The notes beneath the pieces are model-generated. The model had not been told where the DNA came from, did not search any database, and saw nothing but the letters and a program-made list of their open reading frames with translations. From Lysobacteraceae bacterium CU05-9 (lineage in GTDB: Bacteria; Pseudomonadota; Gammaproteobacteria; Xanthomonadales; Xanthomonadaceae), in the NCBI GenBank assembly GCA_007556525.1, contig SWJS01000004.1, positions 62,001-126,000 of the forward strand: a DNA stretch of 64,000 bases, read 5' to 3'. Of the stretch, positions 29,591-39,343 are shown in pieces. The translations under genes were made by a program, and so were the position numbers. Each line of letters opens with the position of its first letter. The stretch's first letter is position 1.

Positions 29591-30498
29591 CAGTCGTGAT
29601 AACCGAAGGCGCGCAACGCACGCTCATCGCCGGACCAACCTTCACGCACACGAACGAACGTTTGCAGGAAAACTTTCGAATCAAACAGGCGTTCCATCTG
29701 CAATCGAGCAGCGGTACCGATTTCTTTCAGGCGCTCGCCGTTCTTGCCAATGACGATGCCCTTCTGACCTTGGCGTTCCACCCAGATCACTGCACCGATG
29801 CGCAATAACGCACCATCGACTTCGAACGACTCAATTTCAACCGTCGTTGCGTAAGGAATTTCATCACCGAGTTGACGCATCAATTGCTCGCGCACCATTT
29901 CACCGGCAAGGAAGCGTTGCGATTTGTCGGTAATTTCGTCTTCCGGGAACAAGGCTTCCTGCTGAGGCAACAAGGCCAAAACATCCTTGACCAAGCCGTC
30001 CAAACCGTTTTTCTTCAACGCCGAAATCAATTCAACCGAAACGAACTCGCGGCCCGAAGTCACTTCCGCCACGAACGGCAGCAACGCGTCCTTATCCGTG
30101 ATGCGATCAACTTGATTGATCACCAACACGATCGGGAGATTCTGCGAGCGCAATGCTTGATACGCGAACTCATCGGCATCTTCCCACTGACCCGCACGTA
30201 TCACGAGCATCGCCGCGTCGACGCCTTCCAGCGCACCACGTGCAGCCTTATTCATCCACTTATGCATCGCGGATGCGTTTGCAGTGCCCTGGTTCTGGTG
30301 CAGGCCCGGCGTATCCACCAACACAATCTGCCCTTCATCAAACGTCGCGATACCGAGCAAGCGATGTCGCGTGGTTTGTGGGCGTGGGGAGACGATGGAA
30401 ATTTTGGCACCCACCAACGCATTGGTCAGAGTGGACTTGCCGACATTCGGACGGCCGATGACGGCGACATAGCCAGCGTGAAAATTTGGATTGGTCAT
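29590..30498 (-). CDS. era: GTPase Era
   Basis: 302 residues. Essential GTPase binding the 3' end of 16S rRNA during 30S maturation. GTPase motifs: G1 [10 protein letters not shown]2/G3 region TTRHRLLGI and DTPGLH, G4 NQVD, G5 SALK. The C-terminal KH domain ([42 protein letters not shown]) binds rRNA. It is 7 bp downstream of rnc and overlaps recO, so it is part of the lepA-lepB-rnc-era-recO unit. Confidence 0.97.
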   Translation of the reverse strand: MTNPNFHAGYVAVIGRPNVGKSTLTNALVGAKISIVSPRPQTTRHRLLGIATFDEGQIVLVDTPGLHQNQGTANASAMHKWMNKAARGALEGVDAAMLVIRAGQWEDADEFAYQALRSQNLPIVLVINQVDRITDKDALLPFVAEVTSGREFVSVELISALKKNGLDGLVKDVLALLPQQEALFPEDEITDKSQRFLAGEMVREQLMRQLGDEIPYATTVEIESFEVDGALLRIGAVIWVERQGQKGIVIGKNGERLKEIGTAARLQMERLFDSKVFLQTFVRVREGWSGDERALRAFGYHD

Positions 30499-30505
30499 AG
30501 TTTGA

Positions 30506-31171
30506 TTATAGGCGTTCGAGCAGACGCGTCAGCGCCAGATCTGCGGCAACTTGTTCGGCGCCACGGCGGGACGTCCCATCGCCACGCGTTTCGATGTTGA
30601 ATTGCGGAATGCGGCATACCACGTGAAAAACCCGCGCATGATCCTCACCCGACTCGCGTTCCATTTCGTACAGCGGCAACTCGAAGCCACGGCCTTGCAG
30701 TAGTTCTTGCAGACGAGTTTTGGCGTCTTTCTGGATCTTACGCGGTGGTGGCAAAACCGCCAGCAGCGGCTCCCAATAATGCAGGATGAACGCACGCGCC
30801 GTCGCGAAATCACTGTCGAGATAAACCGCACCGATGATCGCTTCCATCGCATCGGCAAGGATCGACGCTCGGCGATGACCGCCCGCTTTCATCTCGCCGG
30901 AGCCTAACGTCAAAGATGCGCCGAGCGACAAACCCAGCGCAACTTCCGCCAACGCGGACTCGCGAACCAACTCGGCTCGTGCGCGCGTCAATGAACCTTC
31001 GTCAGCTTGCGGAAAGCGCTCAAACAACTCCATTGCGATGACGCAACCGAGAATGCCGTCGCCGAGAAACTCCAATCGCTCGTTGTGCGGCGTACCGGCA
31101 CTGCGGTGACGCAGCGCCTGCTCAAGCAACGCAGGATCAGCAAACGAATGCGTGAGCTTCAGGTCAGCCAC
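30506..31171 (-). CDS. rnc: Ribonuclease III
   Basis: 221 residues, GTG start at 31171, 6 bp after the lepB stop. Cuts double-stranded RNA, including rRNA precursors. RNase III signature [21 protein letters not shown] with the catalytic Glu/Asp set (second set in [16 protein letters not shown]). A double-stranded RNA-binding domain covers about 150-221 ([21 protein letters not shown]...[18 protein letters not shown]). Full length. Confidence 0.97.
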   Translation of the reverse strand: MADLKLTHSFADPALLEQALRHRSAGTPHNERLEFLGDGILGCVIAMELFERFPQADEGSLTRARAELVRESALAEVALGLSLGASLTLGSGEMKAGGHRRASILADAMEAIIGAVYLDSDFATARAFILHYWEPLLAVLPPPRKIQKDAKTRLQELLQGRGFELPLYEMERESGEDHARVFHVVCRIPQFNIETRGDGTSRRGAEQVAADLALTRLLERL

Positions 31172-31177
31172 AAAGAA

Positions 31178-31972
31178 TTACGGAATGTCCTTGAAGAAAC
31201 GGCTGCTGTTCAAGCCGCCATCCCAATTGAATAAAATACGCATCGCTTTGCCGCGCAATTGAGATTCAGGCAGGAAATCACCCTTCCAGTAACGCGTATC
31301 TTCCGAGTTGTCGCGGTCGTCGCCCATCACGAAGTAATGACCCGCCGGCACAACCCACTCACCGTTGCCACCATCGGGACCGCCAGGTGCCTGAGGGTTT
31401 TCGAGGATGTTGTAGGTCTTACCTGCGTAAGTTTCCTGGATTTCATCCCAGCCATCGACTGGCATACCCGAACCAAACGCCTTGTATGGACCGATCGGCG
31501 TATGCGCAACGAGTTCACCGTTCACCCAAAGCTTCGTGTCTTCGTACTTGATGCGATCACCCGGCAAACCAATGACGCGCTTGATCCAATCTTCGTTTGG
31601 ACGGTTCGGCGGACGGAACACCGCAACATCACCACGCTCAGGCTCCGACACCGGAATCACTTTCGTGTTCGTAATCGGCAAGCGGATACCGTATTTGAAT
31701 TTATTGACGAAAATGAAATCGCCCGTCAGCAACGTCGGCATCATCGAATTCGATGGGATTTTGAAGGGCTCAACGATGAAACTGCGCACGCACAGAATCA
31801 CCAGCAGAACCGGGAAAAACGCCTTCGCATAATCCACATACCAAGGCTCGTCCGATTCACCGGTGATCTCGTTGAAACCTTCGCGCTTCTTCGCCCAGAA
31901 CAACTTGTCCAGCAACCAAATGACAAACGTCAATGCGGTGACGGCAACGAGAACTTTTTCAAACCAAATCAT
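31178..31972 (-). CDS. lepB: Signal peptidase I
   Basis: 264 residues. Inner-membrane serine protease that removes Sec and Tat signal peptides. Two N-terminal membrane segments (about 5-22 and 52-68), then the periplasmic catalytic domain with Ser76 in PSNSMMPTLL and general-base Lys131 in DWIKRVIGLPGD; GDDRDNSEDTRYW is the conserved box E. Its ribosome site (AAGGAAG) is contributed by the last unit of a heptamer series that begins at the lepA stop. Confidence 0.96.
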   Translation of the reverse strand: MIWFEKVLVAVTALTFVIWLLDKLFWAKKREGFNEITGESDEPWYVDYAKAFFPVLLVILCVRSFIVEPFKIPSNSMMPTLLTGDFIFVNKFKYGIRLPITNTKVIPVSEPERGDVAVFRPPNRPNEDWIKRVIGLPGDRIKYEDTKLWVNGELVAHTPIGPYKAFGSGMPVDGWDEIQETYAGKTYNILENPQAPGGPDGGNGEWVVPAGHYFVMGDDRDNSEDTRYWKGDFLPESQLRGKAMRILFNWDGGLNSSRFFKDIP

Positions 31973-31979
31973 GATGCTT

Positions 31980-32006
31980 CCTTCAGCCCTAAAGCCTTAA
32001 GCCTTA
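31980..32006 (-). repeat. Heptamer repeat filling the lepA-lepB gap
   Basis: Read on the minus strand from the lepA stop, the gap consists of 7-mers: TAAGGCT TAAGGCT, then TTAGGGC and TGAAGGA. The first unit begins with the stop codon itself and the last contains the lepB ribosome-binding sequence, so the repeat spans the full intercistronic junction. Confidence 0.75.
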
Positions 32007-33812
32007 TTTGTTGTCCATGTTCAAAACAGCGAGGAACGCTTCCTGCGGGATCTCAACACGACCCACTTGCTTCATGCGCTTCTTGCCTTCTTTCTGCTTC
32101 TCAAGCAACTTCTTCTTACGCGTGATGTCGCCGCCGTAGCACTTCGCGAGAACGTTCTTACGCAACGCCTTCACCGTCGTACGTGCAATCACCTGCGCAC
32201 CCACCGCTGCTTGAATCGCAACGTCAAACATCTGACGTGGAATCAAATCCTTCATGCGCTCACACAGATCACGACCACGGCGATCCGCTTGCGAACGGTG
32301 AACGATGATGGACAGTGCATCGACCTTCTCGCCGTTGATCAGGATATCAACACGCACGAATGGACCCGCGTCAAAACGCACAAAGTGATAATCCAGCGAC
32401 GCATAACCACGCGACACCGACTTCAACTTATCGAAGAAATCCAACACCACTTCCGCCATCGGCAACTCATAAGTGATCTGCACTTGCGAGCCCATGTACG
32501 TGATGGATTGCTGGACGCCGCGCTTCTCTTCGCACAACTTGATGACCGAACCAATGTAATCCGGTGGCGTCAAAATATTCGCACGAATGATCGGCTCACG
32601 GATTTCTTCAACTTGATTGACCGCTGGCAACTTCGCCGGATTATCCATCGGGATAATTTCGCCGTCGGTCTTCAGCACTTCGTAAATAACCGTTGGTGCC
32701 GTCGAAATCAGGTTGAGGTTGTACTCACGCTCCAAACGCTCCTGCACGATTTCCATGTGCAGCATGCCAAGGAAGCCGCAACGGAATCCAAAGCCCATCG
32801 CTTCCGACGACTCCGGTTCAAAGCGCAACGCCGCATCATTCAAACGCAGCTTATCCAACGCTTCACGCAAATCCGGATAATCATCCGCATCGACTGGGAA
32901 CAAACCTGCGAAAACCCGCGGCTGCATCTCCTGGAATCCTGGCAACGCTTCGTCTGCCGGATCATTCGCCAACGTCAACGTATCGCCAACCGGCGCACCG
33001 TGCACGTCCTTGATCGATGCAGTAATCCAACCGACTTCGCCCGGATGCAACGCGCCCGTGACTTTACGCTTCGGCGTAAACACACCGACGCCATCGACTT
33101 GGTGCGTACGGCCCGTCGACATCACTTTCAACTTGTCACCCGACTTGATCGTGCCTTGCATGATGCGCACGAGCGAGACAACACCGAGGTAGTTATCGAA
33201 CCAAGAATCGATGATCAGCGCCTGCAACTTATCGGAGCCACGATCGACCGGTGGTGGAATGCGATGCACGATCGCTTCGAGGACGTCTTCGACGTTGAGA
33301 CCGGTCTTGGCCGAGATTGGCACCGCATCCGATGCATCAATGCCGATGACCGATTCAATTTCTTCTTTCGCGCGATCAATGTCGGCAGTTGGCAAATCGA
33401 TCTTGTTCAAAATCGGCACCACTTCCAAACCTTGCTCAACCGCCGTGTAGCAGTTCGCAACGGATTGCGCTTCCACACCTTGCGCCGCATCAACCACCAG
33501 CAACGCACCTTCGCACGCTGCCAACGAACGCGAGACTTCGTACGAGAAGTCGACGTGTCCCGGCGTATCAATGAAGTTCAAAAAATACGTCTGCCCATTC
33601 TTCGCCGTATAAGGCAACGAAACGGACTGGGCCTTGATCGTAATGCCGCGTTCGCGCTCAATCGGATTGGAGTCGAGGACTTGCGATTCCATCTCACGCT
33701 CCTGCAGTCCACCGCAAATTTGAATGATGCGGTCCGCCAAGGTGGATTTACCGTGGTCGACGTGGGCGATGATGGAAAAATTTCGAATCTGCTGCATGCG
33801 ATAACGCGCCAT
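32004..33812 (-). CDS. lepA: Elongation factor 4
   Basis: 602 residues with the ATG at 33812; an alternative ATG five codons in (33797, [12 protein letters not shown]) matches the usual LepA start better and neither has a clear ribosome site. Ribosome-bound GTPase that can back-translocate. GTPase motifs: [38 protein letters not shown]. Then domains II, III and V, and the LepA-specific C-terminal domain ([27 protein letters not shown]). Co-directional with degP upstream and lepB downstream. Confidence 0.96.
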   Translation of the reverse strand: MARYRMQQIRNFSIIAHVDHGKSTLADRIIQICGGLQEREMESQVLDSNPIERERGITIKAQSVSLPYTAKNGQTYFLNFIDTPGHVDFSYEVSRSLAACEGALLVVDAAQGVEAQSVANCYTAVEQGLEVVPILNKIDLPTADIDRAKEEIESVIGIDASDAVPISAKTGLNVEDVLEAIVHRIPPPVDRGSDKLQALIIDSWFDNYLGVVSLVRIMQGTIKSGDKLKVMSTGRTHQVDGVGVFTPKRKVTGALHPGEVGWITASIKDVHGAPVGDTLTLANDPADEALPGFQEMQPRVFAGLFPVDADDYPDLREALDKLRLNDAALRFEPESSEAMGFGFRCGFLGMLHMEIVQERLEREYNLNLISTAPTVIYEVLKTDGEIIPMDNPAKLPAVNQVEEIREPIIRANILTPPDYIGSVIKLCEEKRGVQQSITYMGSQVQITYELPMAEVVLDFFDKLKSVSRGYASLDYHFVRFDAGPFVRVDILINGEKVDALSIIVHRSQADRRGRDLCERMKDLIPRQMFDVAIQAAVGAQVIARTTVKALRKNVLAKCYGGDITRKKKLLEKQKEGKKRMKQVGRVEIPQEAFLAVLNMDNK

Positions 33813-33839
33813 TTCGGCGCTGAGGGCCGATTGATGTGG

Positions 33840-33872
33840 GAAACGGACAATTATCGCATAATTGCCCGTTTC
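33840..33872 (-). promoter_or_regulatory. Long hairpin upstream of lepA
   Basis: GAAACGG (33840-33846), mismatch, CAATTA, loop TCGCA, TAATTG, mismatch, CCGTTTC (33866-33872): 13 pairs interrupted by a single A/C mismatch. No T-run follows on either strand, so it is not a standard terminator. It sits in the 110-bp gap between degP and lepA and would be in the lepA leader if transcription reads through. Confidence 0.6.
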
Positions 33873-33922
33873 ACCCTATTACAACGGAGGTTCGCGGACC
33901 CGCAAACCCCCGAAAGTCATGC

Positions 33923-35443
33923 TTATTCGAGGGTAATGGCGACGTAATTGCCACCACCACGTCCGGATTGCACGCGGACCATGACGCTGTCGCCTTTCTT
34001 ATACTTCGCCAGCGCCTTGTTCAGTTGGTCGCTGGACGCCACATTATCGCGTCCAATCGCGAGAATCACGTCACCCGACGACAGACCCGCATCCGCAGCC
34101 GCCTGACCCACAACGCGCGAAATCCCCACGCCCTGACCGCTCGGCAAACCCAAACGCGAGCGAACCGCCGCAGGAATGTCCTGCGTCACGACACCGAGCT
34201 TGTTGGCAGCCGCGGCAGGCGCAGCCGAAGGACCAGACGACCCATCACGGAAATCACGCGAGGAAGCATCAGACGAGGCGGCCGCCAAAGCCCCCAACGT
34301 TGCAGCGACCTTACGCGACTGGCCATCACGGATGACGGTGAGGTCGACTTTTTCGCCGGGACGCATACCACCGATGATCGATGGCAACTGCGCCGAGTCC
34401 GTCACCGCAACACCATTGACCGCAGTGATCACATCCAACGGTAGCAAGCCGGCTTTCGCACCAGCACTGCCCGGTTCGACATCAGCAACCAACGCACCGG
34501 TGCGCGACGGCAACTTCAACGCGCGAACTTGTTCTTCACTCAACGCCTGCACACGCACACCGAGTTGACCGCGCTCAACGCGACCGGTGGAACGCAATTG
34601 CTCAGCGGCATTCATCGCGACGTCGATGGGAATCGCGAAGCTCACGCCCATGTAGCCACCACTGTTCGAAAAAATCTGCGAGTTAATCCCAATGACCTGC
34701 CCCGATGTATTCAACAACGGACCACCGGAATTACCGCGATTGATCGCGACGTCAGTTTGAATGAAAGGAACGTATTGGTTTTCGGCGAATTGCGTATTGC
34801 GCCCCACCGCAGACACGATGCCCGCAGTCACCGATTGCTCAAGGCCAAATGGAGAACCGATTGCGACAACCCACTGACCTTGCTTCACCGTCGACGAATC
34901 CGCTAACTTCAGGTACGGCAAATTAGATCCTTCGACTTTCAGCAACGCCACGTCAGAACGGCTATCCGCACCGACAACCTTCGCAGTCATTTCACGACGG
35001 TCGGCGAGACGGATGGTGATTTTGGAAGCGTTACGCACGACGTGCGCATTCGTCAGCAGATAACCATCCTGCGAAATCAGGAAGCCGGTACCCACCGAAA
35101 CACCTTGCGTTGAAGGCGCGCGATCACGATTTTGCGGACCGATGATCATTCCCGGAGGCATTTGATCGCCAAAAAACCGACGGAAAATTTCCGGCATCTG
35201 GTCCATGTCAGCACCTTGCGCAGACGCACCACGCGATGCACTGATCTCGGCGTTGACACTCACAACACCCGGCGAGACTTGCTGCACCAAGCGCGTGAAA
35301 TCAGGAAGACCGGTCACCAACGGTGCATCGACTTGCTTCGATGGCGATGCAATCGGCTGCGAAGGTTGAGCACTGCAAGCAACAGGAAAAAGCGCGGCTA
35401 ACGCCAAGACCAAACTGGTCGAACGGATTTTCTTTTGGTTCAC
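33923..35443 (-). CDS. degP: Periplasmic serine protease/chaperone, DegP/MucD type
   Basis: 506 residues. N-terminal signal peptide (TSLVLALAALFPVACSA; a lipoprotein cut is possible but the lipobox is poor). Trypsin-like domain with catalytic His134 (TNAHVV), Asp164 (DSRSDVALLKV) and Ser239 (NRGNSGGPL). Two PDZ domains follow at about 265-370 and 415-500. It degrades misfolded envelope proteins. The gene is 36 bp downstream of the anti-sigma factor gene, as in rpoE-rseA-mucD clusters, so sigma-E control from 37.1 kb is likely. Confidence 0.94.
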   Translation of the reverse strand: MNQKKIRSTSLVLALAALFPVACSAQPSQPIASPSKQVDAPLVTGLPDFTRLVQQVSPGVVSVNAEISASRGASAQGADMDQMPEIFRRFFGDQMPPGMIIGPQNRDRAPSTQGVSVGTGFLISQDGYLLTNAHVVRNASKITIRLADRREMTAKVVGADSRSDVALLKVEGSNLPYLKLADSSTVKQGQWVVAIGSPFGLEQSVTAGIVSAVGRNTQFAENQYVPFIQTDVAINRGNSGGPLLNTSGQVIGINSQIFSNSGGYMGVSFAIPIDVAMNAAEQLRSTGRVERGQLGVRVQALSEEQVRALKLPSRTGALVADVEPGSAGAKAGLLPLDVITAVNGVAVTDSAQLPSIIGGMRPGEKVDLTVIRDGQSRKVAATLGALAAASSDASSRDFRDGSSGPSAAPAAAANKLGVVTQDIPAAVRSRLGLPSGQGVGISRVVGQAAADAGLSSGDVILAIGRDNVASSDQLNKALAKYKKGDSVMVRVQSGRGGGNYVAITLE

Positions 35444-35479
35444 AAGCTAACCTTTCAAATCAAAAAACGAAAAAGGAAT

Positions 35480-36406
35480 TTATTCGCCCCGTGGCATTCC
35501 CAGGGACATCTTCGCAGGCCAAGTCGACGACGAGTTCGCATTCGGTGCAAATGGGTCGCTTGCCGTAGCACCGGCCGGCATATTCGAGAAGCTCGCATTC
35601 ATTGAACGGCTGTTGCCGGTCGTACGCGACTTCGGCCACGCGCGATTCGGCGAACCGGAAAGCACTCGGTTATTCGTGGTGTTACCCAATCCAAACGGAT
35701 CATTCGTCGATGCCACAACGTTCGGCTTGACGTGCGTAAACGTCGAAGAAATACGCGGCGGCAATGACTGTACCGTCGTTGGTGTCGACGCAACGGTATT
35801 CGCCTGACGGATTTGCTCAACCGTCCGCGGTGTTGCGGGACGCGCAGGAGCCGGCGTTGTCACAGGCACAGGACGCGCTGGCGTTGCCACAGCAATGCGC
35901 GTATTCACGGCACGTGGTGCAGGCGGTTTCGCATGCTTATGGAAAATATCGGAAGTCGGTGTCGCCGCATTCTGCATCGTCAACGACGTCAGCAATTCAT
36001 TGTTCCAGGACGAACCCAGATTCAACAACACAACCGCAGCCGCCAACAACGTCACCGACGCCGCAATCGACGTCGGCTTCAATGCACGTGCCTTCAACAC
36101 CTGCAAACGCGAACGTTGAGCAACATCCGCACGCTCACGCGCCACGGCAATTTCTGACGCGGACGGTGCATGCACTTGCGCACGCTCCTGATCAATCGCA
36201 ACACGCACACGGTCCAGGAAACCACCGGGAGCAAACGCCGTATTCTCACGCGACGCGGCTTCACGCAACGCATCACCGATGTCGGTCCAGCGCGAAACTT
36301 GCGCCTGCAAGTCTTCGTCATGCGTCAAACGCTTGGAGACAAAACGACCTTCATCACCTTGCAACTCGCCATCCATCCACGCACTGAGAGTTTCACTCAT
36401 CGTCAT
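35480..36406 (-). CDS. rseA: Anti-sigma-E factor, RseA-like
   Basis: 308 residues, start at 36406 with AAAGGAG 7 bp upstream. The N-terminal cytoplasmic sigma-binding domain matches RseA (MSETLSAWMDGELQGDE, then DALRE). One membrane segment lies at about 112-131 (TSIAASVTLLAAAVVLLNLG). The periplasmic part is long, Pro/Thr/Ala-rich and of low complexity, with no visible RseB-binding domain. It should hold RpoE inactive until regulated proteolysis. Coupled to rpoE by an ATGA overlap. No rseB is present in the window. Confidence 0.85.
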   Translation of the reverse strand: MTMSETLSAWMDGELQGDEGRFVSKRLTHDEDLQAQVSRWTDIGDALREAASRENTAFAPGGFLDRVRVAIDQERAQVHAPSASEIAVARERADVAQRSRLQVLKARALKPTSIAASVTLLAAAVVLLNLGSSWNNELLTSLTMQNAATPTSDIFHKHAKPPAPRAVNTRIAVATPARPVPVTTPAPARPATPRTVEQIRQANTVASTPTTVQSLPPRISSTFTHVKPNVVASTNDPFGLGNTTNNRVLSGSPNRAWPKSRTTGNSRSMNASFSNMPAGATASDPFAPNANSSSTWPAKMSLGMPRGE

Positions 36407-37053
36407 GAGCGATCTCCTTTCGTACTGTTGGCTTTGCTAGTTTGTTTCGGCATATGATTCTGCAACTTCTGGTCAATCGCGTCCCGAGCTCTGAAGATTC
36501 TTGAACGCACCGTCCCAATCGGCGTGTCCATCTGTTCGGCAATCTGTTCGTACGTCAGTCCGTCGATCTCACGCAACGTCAATGCGATACGCAGATCATC
36601 CGGCAACGCATTCATCGCTGCCTGCAACACCTGCAGCAATTCCTGACGAAGCAGTTCCTGTTCCGGTGAAGCGTTACTCTGTAGACCTTCGTGATTGCCA
36701 TAAAGTTCCGCATCCGACAATTCGATGTCATCTTGCGGCGGACGACGCTTGCGCGCATCGATATGATTCAACGCAGTGTTCACGGCAACGCGATGGATCC
36801 ACGACGAAAATTGCGATTCACCACGGAAGCCCGGCAGCGCTCTGTAAACACGGACAAAAACATCCTGCGCCACATCCTGACACTCGCTCCAATCACCGAT
36901 GTAGCGGCCAACGACTGCAATCACACGATGCTGATACTTGCGCACCAGTCCATCAAACGCCATCGCATCACCGCCCTGCGCGGCACGCACGGCTTGCAAG
37001 TCTTCATCAAGACCTGCTGGTGCAATGACTTCCTGGTCGTCCCTTGGGTTCAT
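36403..37053 (-). CDS. rpoE: RNA polymerase sigma-E factor (ECF)
   Basis: 216 residues from the ATG at 37053; a longer frame upstream crosses the promoter and is rejected, although a GTG (VSDESP) six codons earlier is possible. Region 2 has DLVRKYQHRVIAVVGRYIGDWSECQDVAQDVFVRVYRALPGFRGESQFSSWIHRVAVNTALN. Region 4 has LPDDLRIALTLREIDGLTYEQIAEQMDTPIGTVRSRIFRARDAI. It directs the envelope-stress regulon. The promoter in front of it matches its own consensus, so it is probably autoregulated. It overlaps rseA by 4 bp. Confidence 0.95.
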   Translation of the reverse strand: MNPRDDQEVIAPAGLDEDLQAVRAAQGGDAMAFDGLVRKYQHRVIAVVGRYIGDWSECQDVAQDVFVRVYRALPGFRGESQFSSWIHRVAVNTALNHIDARKRRPPQDDIELSDAELYGNHEGLQSNASPEQELLRQELLQVLQAAMNALPDDLRIALTLREIDGLTYEQIAEQMDTPIGTVRSRIFRARDAIDQKLQNHMPKQTSKANSTKGDRS

Positions 37054-37096
37054 TGGTGACTCGTCGCTCACGTGAAATTGACTGCTCTTAAGACAT

Positions 37097-37124
37097 TTTG
37101 ACCAAAACTTACGCAAAAAGTTCC
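37097..37124 (-). promoter_or_regulatory. Sigma-E promoter of the rpoE operon
   Basis: On the minus strand GGAACTT (37124-37118), exactly 16 bp, then TCAAA (37101-37097). This matches the known RpoE consensus GGAACTT-N16-TCAAA at every position. Transcription would start near 37091, about 40 bp before the rpoE ATG. It implies positive autoregulation of rpoE-rseA and probably degP. Confidence 0.92.
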
Positions 37125-37204
37125 ATACCCCATCGCACTGACGTTGCGGTATCCTAAAACTCATGGCGTAAGCCACATTCTTCACCTTACCCGAGAAACC
37201 TTAA

Positions 37205-39280
37205 ATGGAAGCTGGCTCAATGAAAAATGATCTCCTCGCAGGCCTGAATTTGCAGCATTGGCGCGTCGAAATGCGGGAAGACGGGGTGTTGGTGGTGATT
37301 TTTGACCGTGCAGACACATCGGTTAACGCGTTCTCGCAGGACACTCTGATCGAGCTGAATTCGATCCTTGAGCGCATCGAGAACGAGCCGCCGAAGGGCG
37401 TCGTCATCGCGTCCGGCAAGACCAAGGGCTTCATCGCCGGTGCGGACATCAAGGAGTTCCAGGATTTTGATCGCAAGGGCACGATCGCAGATGCAATCGC
37501 ACGTGGCCAAAATGTATTCGAACGCCTCCACAACCTCCCTATTCCAACCGTCGCGGCAATCAATGGTTTTGCGATGGGCGGCGGCACCGAAATCGCTTTG
37601 GCTTGTACGTATCGCGTTGCGTCTTCGGATCCATCGACGCGCATCGGTTTGCCGGAAGTCAATCTCGGCATCTATCCGGGCTGGGGCGGCAGCGTCCGGT
37701 TGCCTCGTTTGATCGGCGCACCCGCCGCGATGGATTTGATGTTGACCGGCCGATCGGTTTCCGCCTCGTCCGCGCGCGCGATGGGTCTCGTTGATAAGGT
37801 CACCGAGCCTGCGAATTTGATCGACGTCGCGGCGAAGTTGGCGTTGACCGGTTACACGCGTCCGTTGAAGCAGCGTGCATTGGCATGGGCAACGAACACC
37901 ATCGCCGCGCGTAAGGCCTTGCAAGGGACGTTGATTTCTCAAGTCGCACGTAAAGCCAAAAAAGACCACTACCCCGCCCCATACCAATTGATCAACACGT
38001 GGGTCAACACCGGTGGTTCGATGGCGAATCTGTTGAAGGCGGAGCAACGTTCGGTTGTGAAGTTGTCCGGCACGCCCACGGCGCGGAATTTGATTCGGGT
38101 GTATTTTTTGTCGGAAGATTTGAAGGCGCAAGGCAGCGGTCCGTCCGACATCAAGCGCGTGCACGTGGTTGGCGCTGGCGTCATGGGTGGCGACATTGCG
38201 GCGTGGGCTGCATTTAAAGGCTTCGACGTCACGTTGAATGATCGCGATGCACCGGCATTGGAAAAAGCGCAAGCACGTGCGCAGGAACTGTTCGCGAAAA
38301 AAGTTAAAGACGATGCGAAGCGTCCTGAAGTTGCGGCGCGTTTGGTCTCGGACATTTCCGGTGATGGTGTTGAGACGTGTGATCTGTTGATTGAAGCAAT
38401 CGTGGAGCGTCCGGATGCAAAGCGTTCGTTGTATGCGGCGGTTGAGCCGCGTATGAAGCCCTCGGCGATTTTGACAACGAACACATCTTCGATTCCATTG
38501 GCGGAATTGCGCGAAGGGTTGGCGCGTCCTGCATCGTTTGCTGGTTTGCATTACTTCAATCCGGTGGCGTTGATGCCGTTGGTTGAGATCGTTCGCGATG
38601 ATGCGGTCTCTGCTGAAACGCAGCAGCGCTTGGCGGCGTTCTGCAAGGCGATTGATAAGTTGCCGGTGCCGGTAAAGGGCACGCCGGGGTTTTTGGTGAA
38701 TCGTGTGTTGTTCCCTTACATGCTGGAAGCTGCGACCGCATACGCGGAAGGCATTCCTGCACCGGTGATCGACAAAGCCGCGAAAGATTTCGGCATGCCG
38801 ATGGGTCCGATCGAATTGATCGACACCGTTGGTTTGGATGTGGCGTCCGGCGTCGGCGCAGAGTTGGCACCGTTCCTGGGTCTGCCGATTCCTGCCGCTT
38901 TGGCAACGCCTCCTGCTGAGGGTGCGCGCGGCAAAAAAGACGGCCGCGGCCTCTACGAATGGAAGGACGGTAAGGTCGTGAAGCCCGAAGTGCCGTCGGG
39001 TTACGAGGCGCCTGCGGATTTGCAGGATCGGTTGATTTTGCCGTTGCTCAATGAAGCCGTCGCATGTCTGCATGATGGCGTGGTGTCTTCCGCGGACCTG
39101 CTCGACGCGGGCGTGATCTTCGGCACGGGCTTCGCACCGTTCACCGGCGGTCCAATCAACTACATCCGTCAGACGGACGCCGACGTGCTGGTCTCTCGTT
39201 TGCGTGCGTTGGAAGCCGCCCACGGCCCACGCTTTGCGTTGCGCCCGGGTTGGGACTCAGCTGCACTGCGTGCCAGCTAA
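37205..39280 (+). CDS. Multifunctional enoyl-CoA hydratase/3-hydroxyacyl-CoA dehydrogenase (FadB/FadJ family)
   Basis: 691 residues (ATG at 37205; an ATG at 37220 is possible). Beta-oxidation enzyme. The N-terminal crotonase domain has the oxyanion-hole motifs SGKTKGFIAGADIKEF and AINGFAMGGGTEIALACTYR, and the Glu pair in GLPEVNLGIYPGWGGS. The NAD-binding domain starts at VHVVGAGVMGGDIAAWAAFKG, with TNTSSIPL and LHYFNPVALMPLVEIV (catalytic His), followed by the two C-terminal dehydrogenase domains. No thiolase gene is adjacent. It stands alone, divergent from rpoE, and its stop starts a heptamer repeat. Confidence 0.92.
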   Translation: MEAGSMKNDLLAGLNLQHWRVEMREDGVLVVIFDRADTSVNAFSQDTLIELNSILERIENEPPKGVVIASGKTKGFIAGADIKEFQDFDRKGTIADAIARGQNVFERLHNLPIPTVAAINGFAMGGGTEIALACTYRVASSDPSTRIGLPEVNLGIYPGWGGSVRLPRLIGAPAAMDLMLTGRSVSASSARAMGLVDKVTEPANLIDVAAKLALTGYTRPLKQRALAWATNTIAARKALQGTLISQVARKAKKDHYPAPYQLINTWVNTGGSMANLLKAEQRSVVKLSGTPTARNLIRVYFLSEDLKAQGSGPSDIKRVHVVGAGVMGGDIAAWAAFKGFDVTLNDRDAPALEKAQARAQELFAKKVKDDAKRPEVAARLVSDISGDGVETCDLLIEAIVERPDAKRSLYAAVEPRMKPSAILTTNTSSIPLAELREGLARPASFAGLHYFNPVALMPLVEIVRDDAVSAETQQRLAAFCKAIDKLPVPVKGTPGFLVNRVLFPYMLEAATAYAEGIPAPVIDKAAKDFGMPMGPIELIDTVGLDVASGVGAELAPFLGLPIPAALATPPAEGARGKKDGRGLYEWKDGKVVKPEVPSGYEAPADLQDRLILPLLNEAVACLHDGVVSSADLLDAGVIFGTGFAPFTGGPINYIRQTDADVLVSRLRALEAAHGPRFALRPGWDSAALRAS

Positions 39281-39303
39281 ACCTGAAATCAAAAATCAAA
39301 AAT
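39278..39303 (+). repeat. Heptamer repeat at a stop codon
   Basis: Starting at the TAA of the beta-oxidation gene the sequence runs TAAACCT GAAATCA, then two AAAATC-type units. It closely resembles the series at 50495 (minus strand), which starts at the TAA of an M16 peptidase gene. Confidence 0.7.
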
Positions 39304-39343
39304 CGGGGCTTCGGCTCTGATTTCGTATGCGGGAATTTTGCAC

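Noticed and set aside
32067-33947. 626-codon open frame opposite lepA
   Set aside because: The encoded product is Arg/His/Gln-rich without domains, while lepA on the other strand has all family motifs. It is a shadow of a constrained gene.
37054-37185. Longer N-terminus of rpoE
   Set aside because: It would translate through the sigma-E promoter and its -35; the ATG at 37053 gives a normal-length ECF factor.
37217-39223. 668-codon open frame opposite the beta-oxidation gene
   Set aside because: Same reason: no recognisable motif, and biased composition mirrors the codon use of the real gene.
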